Below are positions 7,906-16,498 of a stretch of DNA of 64,000 nt, in pieces (positions within the stretch are counted from its first letter, which is position 1; each line of letters starts with the position of its first letter). Source of the stretch: Pedobacter frigiditerrae (GTDB taxonomy: Bacteria > Bacteroidota > Bacteroidia > Sphingobacteriales > Sphingobacteriaceae); assembly GCF_004331645.1 (NCBI RefSeq), contig NZ_SJSK01000004.1, positions 403,255 to 467,254 on the forward strand, in the 5' to 3' direction. Made by a program: the position numbers and the translations under genes. The notes under the pieces were generated by a model. The model saw only the letters and a program-made list of their open reading frames with translations. It made no database searches and was not told the origin of the DNA.

Positions 7906-8852
7906 TACTTTTCTATAATAAAATTGATTTTATTTGGCACTACTTTTACCAATTTACAATAATCTGGGAAACGCTTAATTTTAACTGTAAGCTTATGATG
8001 TCCAAGAATTTTCCATTCATTGATATCAACAATAGCTTCGATAAAATCTTCATCTACCTCTTGATAGCTCGATAAGGCAACCATAAAAGTTACTGCTATC
8101 TTTTTTGGGTATAGCTTAATATCGAAAAAATCATTATTGTTAATTACCCTTAAAGGAACTTCTACCGTTTTCTCAGTAAACTCATCAACCTTAACCTTAA
8201 CACCTACGCTAGAGGGATAAATGCTGATGTTGTTTGAACTATTCTGTTTTAAAGCAATTCTTGTACTTGTTGAATTTTGTAAATCAGCTAGTTTTAAGGT
8301 ATCTGTGTACCATTCATTAATCTTAGCTAATTCTTCTAGTGGACCAGAAATATTAACATAAGAAGGGGTTAATCGAGTTTGACTAGAAAGACCATATTGC
8401 TTAATGAAACTAAACTTAGACAACAATTTAACAGGCACTCTTTTGCTTGTTCTTTTCGAAAAATCAAAATAAAGTGTATCTGGTTTAACTGAAATAATCT
8501 TTTGTGAAGTTTCGAGTTGTTTATTTACCTGAAATAACTGCTCAGAGAAAAGGATAAAATTGCGATTGTTTAACTTTTCTAAACTAACTGTTATAGACTG
8601 GGGGTTTATCCGTAACCTAGAAAAAAGCAATTGCCAACCTGTTCCCTCTACCTGAAGGTCAACAGCATCTGGTTGTAATGCCTTAAACGCTTTTTTCTGG
8701 GGTTCATTTATATAGACCAATTGTGTTTTAGCGGTATATACATATTTGTTATTAAGCGCCATAAATAACCAAGCCGCCACTGCAAAACCTACGCAGATAA
8801 TGAGCTGCATGAAACGTTTTCGTTCTATCTTAGTTAATTTTATAAGTGGCAT
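7905..8852 (-). CDS. YbbR-like domain membrane protein
   Basis: A 315-residue protein with one N-terminal transmembrane helix (about 15-33) after a basic tail, then an extracytoplasmic beta-rich part with tandem YbbR-like repeats. In Firmicutes the YbbR protein CdaR regulates a diadenylate cyclase; no cyclase gene is visible here, so that role is only a possibility. It appears to head an operon with coaE; a terminator separates it from yajC upstream. Confidence 0.8.
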   Translation of the reverse strand: MPLIKLTKIERKRFMQLIICVGFAVAAWLFMALNNKYVYTAKTQLVYINEPQKKAFKALQPDAVDLQVEGTGWQLLFSRLRINPQSITVSLEKLNNRNFILFSEQLFQVNKQLETSQKIISVKPDTLYFDFSKRTSKRVPVKLLSKFSFIKQYGLSSQTRLTPSYVNISGPLEELAKINEWYTDTLKLADLQNSTSTRIALKQNSSNNISIYPSSVGVKVKVDEFTEKTVEVPLRVINNNDFFDIKLYPKKIAVTFMVALSSYQEVDEDFIEAIVDINEWKILGHHKLTVKIKRFPDYCKLVKVVPNKINFIIEK

Positions 8853-8870
8853 TGCGTAAAATTACAAAAA

Positions 8871-8906
8871 AAAGCCGCTCTCCCGAAATTGAGGAAGAGC
8901 GGCTTT
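8871..8906 (-). terminator. Rho-independent terminator after yajC
   Basis: On the minus strand an 11-nt arm pair (AAAGCCGCTCT at 8871-8881, AGAGCGGCTTT at 8896-8906) forms a hairpin followed by eight T. It ends the nusB-DUF1573-yajC transcript before the ybbR-like gene. Confidence 0.88.
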
Positions 8907-8922
8907 AATAGTCAAAATCTAA

Positions 8923-9252
8923 TTAAGCTTTTGTAGCTGGTGGAGTTGTAGCTGCTTTTGTAGCATCTAATGAAACAGCCGATTTATCAAAACGAATTTT
9001 TGTTCCGCCTTCAACCTCAATTAAAAAAGTTGTATCGTTTGCGCCCACAATTTTACCATGAATACCTGCAGTAGTAACGATTTTATCGCCAATACCTAAG
9101 CTTTCTACTAATTTTTTGTGGTCTTTAGCTTTTTTTACCTGTGGTCTGATCATGAAAAAGTAGAAAACTACCATGATTGCACCCATCATTATCAAAGTAC
9201 GGTAATCGAAACCTCCAGCTGCCGCTGCGTCTAATAGTATTGTTGATGTCAT
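8923..9252 (-). CDS. yajC: Sec translocase accessory subunit YajC
   Basis: A 109-residue single-pass membrane protein associated with SecDF-YidC. It has a short N-terminus, one transmembrane helix (about 19-36) ending in FFMIRPQ, and the conserved cytosolic part KKAKDHKKLVESLGIGDKIV followed by a small beta domain (TTAGIHGKIVG). The Ala/Thr/Pro tail is typical. SecD/F is not in the window. It is last in a run with nusB and a DUF1573 gene and is closed by a strong terminator. Confidence 0.95.
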   Translation of the reverse strand: MTSTILLDAAAAGGFDYRTLIMMGAIMVVFYFFMIRPQVKKAKDHKKLVESLGIGDKIVTTAGIHGKIVGANDTTFLIEVEGGTKIRFDKSAVSLDATKAATTPPATKA

Positions 9253-9325
9253 TATTTTATATTTTATTGTTTGTTAGATATATTGTTGAGTTGTAATTTG
9301 TTAAGATCAAGTTTCCGCCAATCGG

Positions 9326-9344
9326 TCTCTCACTTTTTGAGAGA
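9326..9344. repeat. 7-bp hairpin between the DUF1573 gene and yajC
   Basis: TCTCTCA and TGAGAGA arms around a 5-nt loop, with no T run on either strand. It could be an RNA processing or stability element inside the nusB-DUF1573-yajC transcript (inference). Confidence 0.4.
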
Positions 9345-9357
9345 TTAAGTGGGGCAT

Positions 9358-9801
9358 TTATTTCTTTTCTTTCACCTCGCCTACTAAATGTAGTTTGTCA
9401 GCCTCTGGATTAGCGTTAGAGAAAATGGTTACTTGTTTATCTTGCATGCCTATTTTACCAGCACTATCAAAAACAACTTTAATTAAGCCTTCTTCACCTG
9501 GTTTAATGGGAGTTTTTGGATATTCTGGAACCGTACATCCACAGGTTGCAGTAGCATCTGTAATAATTAATGGTGTTTTCCCTGTATTCTTAAATTTAAA
9601 ATCAAACTGTACTTTTTCACCTTGTGTGATTACACCAAAATCATAAATTTCTTTCTCAAATTTAACTTTAGGAGCATCGGCTTCAGCAACAGTAGCAGTA
9701 GAAGAACTAGCTACAGCAGCAACTTTATCGTCTAATTTTGATTTTTGCTTACATCCTGTGAAAGCTATTAGTGCAAGTAAAATGATGAATAAGTTTTTCA
9801 T
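9358..9801 (-). CDS. DUF1573-domain lipoprotein
   Basis: A 147-residue protein with a lipoprotein signal (lipobox FTGC, C17) and a DUF1573 immunoglobulin-like domain from about 45 to 145. Family marks are IYDFGVITQGEKV, FKFKNTGKTPL and the Cys pair in ATCGCTVPEYPKTP. The function of DUF1573 proteins is not established; they are abundant, exported and often duplicated in Bacteroidota. It sits six bases from nusB and upstream of yajC, so it is probably co-transcribed. Confidence 0.88.
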   Translation of the reverse strand: MKNLFIILLALIAFTGCKQKSKLDDKVAAVASSSTATVAEADAPKVKFEKEIYDFGVITQGEKVQFDFKFKNTGKTPLIITDATATCGCTVPEYPKTPIKPGEEGLIKVVFDSAGKIGMQDKQVTIFSNANPEADKLHLVGEVKEKK

Positions 9802-9807
9802 GTTATA

Positions 9808-10758
9808 TTATTCTTCTATAAGTCCTCTACCGATTTTCTTAATGCTATTTGTTCTTTTTAAATCGCTTAAAATTTTATCTAAGATACCATTAATGAAAGA
9901 GTTACTTTTCGGCGTACTGTAATCTTTTGATAGTTCTAAATACTCATTTATGGTAACCTTAACAGGAATTGAAGTAAAATTCATCATTTCGCAGATTGCC
10001 ATTTTCATCAAAATAGTATCCATTAAGGCAATCCTTTCAGATTCCCAGTTTTTAGTTCGTTCTGCAATTAATTCTTGGTAAGTATTGTCGTTTTTCAAGG
10101 TAAACACAAAAAGATCTTTCACAAATTTGCTATCCTCAACCCAATCAGCACTTATTGGCGTTAATTTATTTTTAAACGGATCTTCAGAAGTAAAGTTCTT
10201 TAACGTTTTTGCAATCATCCCTTGCATTACTTCCCTATCTACAGGCCAATTGATAAACTTATCTTCAAACGCTTGGATAATATTTAAGTTCTTCAATAAG
10301 ATTTTACGGAAAATGAACTTGATGATCTCTTTAGAACTTTCTAAGTCTTCCTCAGTTTCTTCTAAGTAAGCCGCATATTCTTTGGTCTCTTTTAGTTTAA
10401 TAAAAATTGATTTTACTAAATCTGGATCCGAATGCCAATTAACTTGATATTTATTTACTGAGGAAGTATATTCTGGATTCTGCTTTAAAATTACGGCAAA
10501 CTTATTATGCAATAATTTCTGATTGGGATTTAAATCTTCTGCTGTTGGCAAATGTTTATTTGCTCTTTCGATGGCATCATTTGCAGTATATTCAGTAACA
10601 TCTACTATTAATGCTAGCATGCGAATATACATTTCAAAAACACTGTCTATGCTTTGCATTAACGTTTTTTGACTGCTTACGCTATCTTTTTTGTCTGTCA
10701 TGTGCCATGCATAAATATTTTGCAAAGCTTTTATTCTTAAGTGTCTTCTGTTTAACAT
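9808..10758 (-). CDS. nusB: Transcription antitermination factor NusB (long Bacteroidota form)
   Basis: A 316-residue protein, about twice the length of E. coli NusB. The N-terminus begins MLNRRHLRIKALQNIYAW, and the true NusB helical bundle is at the C-terminus (about 215-300: NWESERIALMDTILMKMAI, then KVTINEYLELSKDYSTPKS). NusB binds boxA RNA with S10/NusE to antiterminate rRNA transcription. The extended form with a divergent N-terminal half is usual in Bacteroidota. It heads the nusB-DUF1573-yajC operon. Confidence 0.9.
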   Translation of the reverse strand: MLNRRHLRIKALQNIYAWHMTDKKDSVSSQKTLMQSIDSVFEMYIRMLALIVDVTEYTANDAIERANKHLPTAEDLNPNQKLLHNKFAVILKQNPEYTSSVNKYQVNWHSDPDLVKSIFIKLKETKEYAAYLEETEEDLESSKEIIKFIFRKILLKNLNIIQAFEDKFINWPVDREVMQGMIAKTLKNFTSEDPFKNKLTPISADWVEDSKFVKDLFVFTLKNDNTYQELIAERTKNWESERIALMDTILMKMAICEMMNFTSIPVKVTINEYLELSKDYSTPKSNSFINGILDKILSDLKRTNSIKKIGRGLIEE

Positions 10759-10795
10759 GAATGTAAGAACGAGTGGTAATTTTTACCGTTTATAT

Positions 10796-11884
10796 TTAAT
10801 ATGATGATTTAATTTTTTTAATGTCACTTATTCTTTTTTCCGCGATGCGAGCCGCAGCCAAATTTGTTGGTATTTTTTCTGTTTTTGATAGCTTTATTAC
10901 TTCACGAGTGGCATCATAAATGTGCTCGGTTAACTGCATGGTACGCTTTTTACCGAAACCTGTTAACTCCGAATAACAATTAATTAAACCACCAGCATTT
11001 ATCAAATAATCTGGCGCATATAAAATTCCCTTATCTAATAATAACTGGCCATGAATGTCTTCATCTGCCAATTGGTTATTTGCAGAACCTGCTATAATAG
11101 AGAATTTCATATTCTTTATGGTTTTATCATTAACCGTTGCACCTAAGGCGCAAGGCGAATAAATATCAGCACCAATAGTAAATATCTTATCTGCATCTAT
11201 AGGTTTTGCCTTATATTTTCTAGCAACTTCCTGTAAACGGTCTTGGTTAATATCGCTAACGTAAACTTCTACGTTTTCTTGTCTTAATAATTCAACTAAA
11301 TGTTCGCCTACGTTGCCAATACCTTGCACAACTACAGACCTACCTGCAAGCATGTCAGTTCCAAAAACTTCTTTAACGCAAGCTTTAATCCCCAAAAAAA
11401 CACCCTTCGCCGTAATTGGTGCTGGATTACCCCCACCACCAATAGATTCTGGTACACCAGTAACATGTTCGGTTTCCATACGGATATATTCCATGTCTCT
11501 AGTGGTTGTACCCATATCTTCAGCAGTGATAAACTCACCGTTTAGATTTTTGATGAAACGACCATAACTACGCATTAAAGCCTCAGTTTTCATCTTTCTA
11601 GAGTCGCCAATAATAACAGCTTTACCACCACCTAAATTTAATCCAGTAATGGCAGATTTGTAAGTCATTGCTTTAGATAAACGCAATACATCCTCCAAAG
11701 CCTCGGCTTCAGAGTTATAGTTCCACATTCGGGTTCCGCCTAAAGCAGGACCTAATGTAGTATCATGAATAGCAATAATGGCTTTTAATCCGGTATCGGG
11801 GTCATTACAAAACACCACTTTTTTGTGGCCTGATGCACTTAATTGGTCTAAAACAGAAGTTACGATAGAACTATTACCAGACAT
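10796..11884 (-). CDS. Leu/Phe/Val/Glu-type amino-acid dehydrogenase
   Basis: An NAD-dependent oxidative deaminase of the ELFV family, closest in look to leucine dehydrogenase. The catalytic lysine regions are in MTYKSAITGLNLGGGKAVI, the AEDMGTT motif follows, and the Rossmann NAD site is VVQGIGNVG. It would convert branched-chain amino acids to 2-oxoacids reversibly. An ATG at 11911 is in frame, but the ATG at 11884 gives a 362-residue protein of the usual family length and start. It is divergent from the ABC exporter gene. Leu versus Val or Phe preference cannot be decided by eye. Confidence 0.88.
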   Translation of the reverse strand: MSGNSSIVTSVLDQLSASGHKKVVFCNDPDTGLKAIIAIHDTTLGPALGGTRMWNYNSEAEALEDVLRLSKAMTYKSAITGLNLGGGKAVIIGDSRKMKTEALMRSYGRFIKNLNGEFITAEDMGTTTRDMEYIRMETEHVTGVPESIGGGGNPAPITAKGVFLGIKACVKEVFGTDMLAGRSVVVQGIGNVGEHLVELLRQENVEVYVSDINQDRLQEVARKYKAKPIDADKIFTIGADIYSPCALGATVNDKTIKNMKFSIIAGSANNQLADEDIHGQLLLDKGILYAPDYLINAGGLINCYSELTGFGKKRTMQLTEHIYDATREVIKLSKTEKIPTNLAAARIAEKRISDIKKIKSSY

Positions 11885-11986
11885 ACAAATTTGTTGAATT
11901 GATAGCGGCAAAATTAAGATAAAAAAACCATTATTTTACTTAGTTTTTATTAAAAAAAGAAACTCTTTTGGCTAACTTTACCAAAA

Positions 11987-13771
11987 ATGAAGCATCTATT
12001 CTTTTTAAACAAATACTTCTATAAATATAAGTGGTGGATAATTCCAGGCGTTTTCTTTGTCATCATCTCTAATATTTTTGGTGTGGTACCTGCTCAAGTT
12101 GTTGGCCATGCCTTTAATTTAATAACAGAGAACATTGCCATATACCAACTTTTTGACGGTTTTGAACGTCAAGAAATCATCTATAACATCTTTAGCAATA
12201 GCTTGTTCTTTTTTGGTGCATTGATATTGATTCTCTATTTAATGAGAGGTTTATTCTTGTTTTTCATGCGCCAAACCATCATTTTAATGTCTAGGCATAT
12301 TGAGTACGACATGAAGAACGAAATTTATGCACACTATCAAAAACTAAGCTTGGGTTTTTACCGCAGAAACAATACTGGAGATTTAATGAATCGTGCTACC
12401 GAAGATGTAAATAGAGTGAGGATGTACGTTGGCCCAGCTATCATGTACACCATTAACACGGCTGTTTTATTCTTGCTGATTATCTACTTTATGTTTGATG
12501 TAAATAGCACATTAGCTATTTATTGTTTATTACCGCTACCCATTTTAGTGGTTACCATTTATTTTGTAAACACTTTAATCAACCAAAAGAGTGAGCGAAT
12601 TCAAGAGCAATTATCACGATTGTCTTCTTTTGTACAAGAAAGGTTTTCGGGCATCAGGGTAATTAAATCTTATGTAAGAGAAAAACAAGTACAAGATGTT
12701 TTTGCATCCGAAAGCATTGCTTATAAAAACAGTTCTATGAATCTGGTTAAAGTTCAGGCCTTGTTTTATCCTACCATGCTTTTATTAGTGGGCTTAAGCA
12801 CTATTTTAACAGTATATATTGGCGGTAAACAAGTAATTGATGGCGCCATCACACCAGGAAACATTGCCGAGTTTATTGTTTACGTCAACCAATTAACCTT
12901 TCCAGTAACCATGCTAGGTTGGGTAACCACACTAATTCAAAGAGCAGCAGCATCACAAAAACGGATCAATGAATTTTTACAACTCCAACCAGACATTACA
13001 TCCAGCAATGCTGAAGAACCTGTATTTGATGGAAAAATTAGCTTCAAAAATGTAAGCTTTACTTACCCAGATACTGGAATTGAGGCTTTAAGAGAGGTAA
13101 GTTTTGAAGTAGAAAAAGGACAATTTGTAGCAATTATTGGTAGAACGGGTTCTGGAAAGTCTACTTTGGCAAACCTCATCATGCGGATGTATGATACCGA
13201 TGCGGGCCAAATAGAGATAGACGGCAAGGAATTGAAGAACTTAAACCTCAACAACTTCAGGAATCAAATTGGATTTGTGCCACAAGAAGTTTTTTTATTC
13301 TCAGACACCATTAAAAACAACATCGCCTTTGGCTTAAGCGCTATTGAAGAAGGGCAAGTTGAGCAAGCTGCGAAAAATGCTGCTGTTTATGATAACATTG
13401 TAGACTTTGATTTGAAATTTGAAACGATGTTAGGCGAACGAGGCATTACCTTATCTGGCGGACAAAAACAACGTGTTTCCATAGCTAGGGCATTAATAAA
13501 AGAACCTAAAATATTAATATTTGACGATTGCCTTTCGGCAGTTGACACCAAAACAGAAGAAGAAATTTTAAGTAACCTGGGTAAAATCATGAAAGGCAAA
13601 ACCAGCATTTTAATTGCCCATCGTATTTCTACCATTAAAAACGCAGATAAAATCATTGTTTTAGACGATGGAAAAATTATTGAGCAGGGCACACACAATG
13701 AACTGCTTGCTAATAATGGCGCCTATGCCGAAATGTACGACAATCAATTATTGGAAGAAGAAAATCGATAA
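11987..13771 (+). CDS. ABC exporter, fused permease and ATPase
   Basis: A 594-residue half-transporter that would act as a dimer at the inner membrane. An N-terminal six-helix ABC transmembrane domain (about 15-320) is followed by the nucleotide-binding domain: Walker A GRTGSGKST (about residue 385), Q-loop FVPQEV, signature LSGGQKQR, Walker B ILIFDDCLSAVD and the switch His in IAHR. It belongs to the MsbA/LmrA-like branch. Substrate is unknown; lipid or multidrug export is possible. The Walker B residue usually Glu is Cys or Asp here (FDDCLSAVD), as in several heterodimeric-type exporters, so full ATPase activity is not certain. Confidence 0.9.
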   Translation: MKHLFFLNKYFYKYKWWIIPGVFFVIISNIFGVVPAQVVGHAFNLITENIAIYQLFDGFERQEIIYNIFSNSLFFFGALILILYLMRGLFLFFMRQTIILMSRHIEYDMKNEIYAHYQKLSLGFYRRNNTGDLMNRATEDVNRVRMYVGPAIMYTINTAVLFLLIIYFMFDVNSTLAIYCLLPLPILVVTIYFVNTLINQKSERIQEQLSRLSSFVQERFSGIRVIKSYVREKQVQDVFASESIAYKNSSMNLVKVQALFYPTMLLLVGLSTILTVYIGGKQVIDGAITPGNIAEFIVYVNQLTFPVTMLGWVTTLIQRAAASQKRINEFLQLQPDITSSNAEEPVFDGKISFKNVSFTYPDTGIEALREVSFEVEKGQFVAIIGRTGSGKSTLANLIMRMYDTDAGQIEIDGKELKNLNLNNFRNQIGFVPQEVFLFSDTIKNNIAFGLSAIEEGQVEQAAKNAAVYDNIVDFDLKFETMLGERGITLSGGQKQRVSIARALIKEPKILIFDDCLSAVDTKTEEEILSNLGKIMKGKTSILIAHRISTIKNADKIIVLDDGKIIEQGTHNELLANNGAYAEMYDNQLLEEENR

Positions 13772-13842
13772 CAAACTGAGCTTAACTTAAAATTGCGGTT
13801 AATACGTATTTAATTTATTCGAAAATGATACTAATTTCTATT

Positions 13843-13871
13843 TTGATTTAATAATTATTGCTTTATATTTA
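13843..13871 (+). promoter_or_regulatory. Candidate Bacteroidota promoter for the PUR protein gene
   Basis: TTG at 13843-13845, an 18-nt spacer and TATATTTA at 13864-13871 (one mismatch to TAnnTTTG). The predicted start of transcription leaves a leader of about 25 nt before the ATG. Confidence 0.45.
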
Positions 13872-13902
13872 CCGCAACCTTAAACTAATAGCACACACAA
13901 CA

Positions 13903-14235
13903 ATGGGAGATTTTGACAACAAAGAGAGAGAAGAGGTTTTTAGCAAGAAAGTAAGAGCGGGTAAACGCACCTATTTTTTTGATGTAAAGGCAACACGTTC
14001 AGGCGATTATTACCTTACTTTAACAGAAAGTAAAAAGAGATTAGAAGATGGTGTATTTGTAAAACATAAAATCTTTTTATATAAAGAAGATTTTGAAAAG
14101 TTTACTGAAGGTTTAACTGAAACTGTAGAGTATATCAAATCTCATCAGGATGTAGTTGAAAAACGTTATGAATATTCTGAAAATGCAGAATATACGCATA
14201 CGCCAAAAACAGATAGCGACGATTTTTCTTTTTAA
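13903..14235 (+). CDS. PUR-domain (DUF3276) nucleic-acid-binding protein
   Basis: A 110-residue protein matching the short bacterial PUR-alpha-like family: VRAGKRTYFFDVKATRSGDYYLTLTESKK forms the beta-sheet half of the fold (written here only in part: RTYFFDVKATRSGDYYLTL), then a helix near FEKFTEGLTETVEYI, and an acidic tail ending DSDDFSF. These proteins bind single-stranded DNA or RNA; the physiological target is unknown. The ATG at 13903 is preferred to an upstream TTG because the family begins with a short acidic MGDFDN-type leader. A strong terminator follows. Confidence 0.88.
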   Translation: MGDFDNKEREEVFSKKVRAGKRTYFFDVKATRSGDYYLTLTESKKRLEDGVFVKHKIFLYKEDFEKFTEGLTETVEYIKSHQDVVEKRYEYSENAEYTHTPKTDSDDFSF

Positions 14236-14250
14236 GAAAATCACATATTA

Positions 14251-14283
14251 AAAAAGTCCCGACCAATTGGTCGGGACTTTTTT
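14251..14283 (+). terminator. Strong terminator after the PUR gene
   Basis: Arms AAAAAGTCCCGACC (14251-14264) and GGTCGGGACTTTTT (14269-14282) around the loop AATT form a perfect 14-bp stem, A-rich before and T-rich after. It lies 15 bases beyond the stop codon and could work in both directions. Confidence 0.92.
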
Positions 14284-14573
14284 TGTGTCCTGAAAAATTG
14301 AATGTCAAATTCATAAGATATTGTACCAGTTACCTAACCAAGGTTAGTGTTACCCTCCGCTAAGGATTGTCTGATATCTCTTTTACACCAACAGGGGGTT
14401 AACAGGGACACTACAGGGATATAACAGGGAGTTAACAGGGATTTTACCCCTGTTAACTCCTATTAAACCCCGTGTTTAGTTTGTGTTTGATAACTGCAAC
14501 TCTTACATGGAGTAAAGAGAATGGTATGACACCGATTGAGATGAATTAAAGCTTGCATTTAATAGGCACAAAA
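14284..14573. other. Non-coding region with an 11-bp-period array
   Basis: No gene is visible. The distinctive content is the repeat array at 14391-14460, described separately. The rest is AT-rich sequence without convincing promoters or structured RNA. Confidence 0.6.
14391..14460. repeat. Five 11-bp tandem units ending in a 13-bp perfect inverted repeat
   Basis: ACAGGG starts at 14391, 14402, 14413, 14424 and 14435, exactly 11 bp apart, each followed by five variable bases (GGTTA, ACACT, ATATA, AGTTA, ATTTT). The fourth and fifth units supply the left arm of a perfect 13-bp inverted repeat (GGAGTTAACAGGG at 14428-14440, CCCTGTTAACTCC at 14448-14460, 7-nt loop). Period 11 is close to one DNA turn, so six-base sites would lie on one face of the helix. 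The core is conserved and the spacer is not, which looks like a binding array or a decayed repeat. Confidence 0.8.
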
Positions 14574-14603
14574 AATCCTTGCCAGATTTAACTGACAAGG
14601 ATT
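14574..14603 (-). terminator. Terminator of the DUF5362-like membrane protein gene
   Basis: On the minus strand an AATCCTTG / CAAGGATT stem with an inner CAG/CTG pairing is followed by a T-rich run. It lies 45 bases past the stop of the gene at 14648-15121. Confidence 0.7.
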
Positions 14604-14647
14604 ACATTTTTACACCTCAACAAAGGCCGAGTAGGCATTCATTCAAA

Positions 14648-15121
14648 TTATCCCGCTGCGCTATTTCCAAGTACAGCACCAACAATAGTAATGATGTATA
14701 AGCTCAAGATAATGATGGTTATAATACCCCAATATTTAAATAGCGATTTCATTTTACCCATTGCTTCATTCAAGCTATCTTGTTCTCCATATAAAATACC
14801 AACTTTAGCTTTATTAGCATATTTAAACATCAATAAACTTGGATAGAATATAGCAAAAGCATAGATTAAAAACACAATCGTAATAACCGCACTGCCAGCT
14901 TTTGCAAGCTCTCCCGTCATTAAAGCAAGTTCTGGGCTCGAGCTCATGATTGCCCCAAACATAAAAGCACAAACAACAAGCAATCCCGTTAATACAAAAC
15001 CAACGATAGCCAAAAAACTGGCCCATTTTGCTGTTTCATAAATATAACTCCTAATTTCTTCTGTAACAGCTAAAGCTTGTTCTTCTTTGGGTTCTAATTG
15101 CGTTTCGTTAATTTCTTCCAT
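14648..15121 (-). CDS. Small polytopic membrane protein (DUF5362-like)
   Basis: A 157-residue protein with an acidic, Gln/Glu-rich N-terminal tail of about 20 residues and three to four predicted transmembrane segments (about 33-57, 74-98 and 130-152). A soluble loop after the second helix carries KYANKAKVGILYGEQDSL and MGKMKSLFKYWG. It resembles DUF5362 proteins; function is unknown. It is a single gene with its own terminator. Confidence 0.7.
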   Translation of the reverse strand: MEEINETQLEPKEEQALAVTEEIRSYIYETAKWASFLAIVGFVLTGLLVVCAFMFGAIMSSSPELALMTGELAKAGSAVITIVFLIYAFAIFYPSLLMFKYANKAKVGILYGEQDSLNEAMGKMKSLFKYWGIITIIILSLYIITIVGAVLGNSAAG

Positions 15122-15219
15122 TTTTAGTTTAAATTATTCTCAGTTATCAAATATAAACATATTACCATTGTTAATGTTTAGCATTGAATTATTTACTAGG
15201 CAAAGGCCTTAAAAATTAA

Positions 15220-15227
15220 TATCTTTG
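15220..15227 (+). promoter_or_regulatory. Candidate -7 element for ychF
   Basis: TATCTTTG matches TAnnTTTG. No TTG at the usual distance upstream is seen. If used, the ychF mRNA would carry a leader of about 140 nt that contains the tandem duplications at 15241-15360. Confidence 0.35.
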
Positions 15228-15240
15228 CGCCCTTTAGAAA

Positions 15241-15360
15241 GGTTGAAGGTTGAAAGTGCAAAACCGAAAAACAGAGCTAAAATCGGTGAAATCATTTTAA
15301 TCAGTGAAATCATCCCGAAGGGAATACAAAAAGTAAAATCGTAAATCGTAAATCGTAAAT
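15241..15360. repeat. Short tandem duplications in the ychF leader
   Basis: Three separate direct duplications follow one another: GGTTGAA twice from 15241; an 18-bp unit (AATCGGTGAAATCATTTT at 15281-15298, then AATCAGTGAAATCATCCC at 15299-15316); and ATCGTAA three times at 15338-15358, eleven bases before the ychF start codon. None is coding. Confidence 0.7.
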
Positions 15361-15371
15361 TAAAAATATAA

Positions 15372-16466
15372 ATGGCATTACAATGTGGTATAGTTGGCTT
15401 ACCAAATGTTGGTAAATCAACCTTATTTAACTGTTTATCTAACGCAAAAGCTCAAGCAGCTAATTTTCCGTTCTGTACAATCGAACCAAATATTGGTGTA
15501 ATTACCGTTCCGGATGAGCGTTTAACCAAACTAGCTGATTTAGTAAAACCTAACAAAGTACAACCTAATACAATTGAGATTGTAGACATCGCAGGTTTAG
15601 TAAAGGGTGCATCTAAAGGTGAAGGTTTAGGTAATCAATTTTTAGGAAACATTAGGGCTACAAGTGCAATTATACACGTTTTGCGTTGTTTTGATGATGG
15701 AAACGTAATTCACGTAGATGGTTCTGTTGATCCAATTCGTGATAAGGAAATTATTGATACTGAATTACAGTTAAAAGATTTAGATACCGTTACCAAACGT
15801 ATCCAGAAAGTAGAAAAAATGGCTAAAACTGATAAAGAAGCCAAAAGAACTTTCGATATCCTTTCTGTTTTTAAAGCACATTTAGAAACTGGAAAATCTA
15901 TCCGCACTGCTAACGTAGAAAAAGATGACTTCGATTTTATTGAAGATTTGGGTTTATTAACCCAGAAACCAGTAATGTATGTTTGTAACGTTGATGAAGC
16001 TTCGGTAATTGACGGTAATAAATATGTCGATTTAGTTAAGGCTAGTGTAGCTGAAGAAAATGCTGAGGTTTTAGTTATTTCTGCTAAAATCGAATCAGAG
16101 ATTGCTGAATTAGAAAGCTACGAAGAACGTCAAGAGTTTTTAGCGGATTTAGGTTTAACTGAATCTGGTGTAAATAAACTAATTAGAGCTGCTTATCGTT
16201 TGTTAGATTTATACACTTACTTTACTGCTGGTGTGCAAGAAGTAAGAGCCTGGACTATCACAAAAGGCTTCACTGCCCCTCAAGCTGCCGGTGTAATTCA
16301 CACAGACTTCGAAAAAGGATTTATTCGTGCCGAAGTTATTAAGTATAACGATTTTGTAACCTTAGGTTCTGAAGCGGCGTGTAAAGAAGCTGGAAAATTA
16401 GGCGTAGAGGGAAAAACTTATGTCGTGGAAGATGGCGACATCATGCACTTTAGATTTAACGTTTAA
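15372..16466 (+). CDS. ychF: Ribosome-binding ATPase YchF
   Basis: An Obg-like P-loop protein of 364 residues that prefers ATP and associates with ribosomes. G1 is GLPNVGKST (9-17) and G3 is DIAGLVKGASKGEGLGNQF. The G4 position reads CNVDE in place of NKxD, as in this ATP-preferring branch. A coiled-coil arm lies around 130-160, and the C-terminal TGS domain carries VRAWTITKGFTAPQAAGVIHTDFEKGF (key residues in ARAWTI-like start and HTDFEKGF). The highly conserved C-terminus ends DGDIMHFRFNV. A single gene with a terminator downstream. Confidence 0.96.
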   Translation: MALQCGIVGLPNVGKSTLFNCLSNAKAQAANFPFCTIEPNIGVITVPDERLTKLADLVKPNKVQPNTIEIVDIAGLVKGASKGEGLGNQFLGNIRATSAIIHVLRCFDDGNVIHVDGSVDPIRDKEIIDTELQLKDLDTVTKRIQKVEKMAKTDKEAKRTFDILSVFKAHLETGKSIRTANVEKDDFDFIEDLGLLTQKPVMYVCNVDEASVIDGNKYVDLVKASVAEENAEVLVISAKIESEIAELESYEERQEFLADLGLTESGVNKLIRAAYRLLDLYTYFTAGVQEVRAWTITKGFTAPQAAGVIHTDFEKGFIRAEVIKYNDFVTLGSEAACKEAGKLGVEGKTYVVEDGDIMHFRFNV

Positions 16467-16478
16467 ACCTCACCCCGA

Positions 16479-16498
16479 CCCTCTCCTGAAGGAGAGGG
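16479..16498. repeat. Perfect 8-bp GC-rich hairpin
   Basis: CCCTCTCC at 16479-16486 and GGAGAGGG at 16491-16498 flank a TGAA tetraloop, 12 bases after the ychF stop. There is no T tract. Its base composition and position among repeats suggest a REP-like element. Confidence 0.6.

Noticed and set aside
14391..14460. Possible CRISPR-like array
   Set aside because: Units are 11 bp with five-base spacers, far too short, and no cas genes occur in the window.
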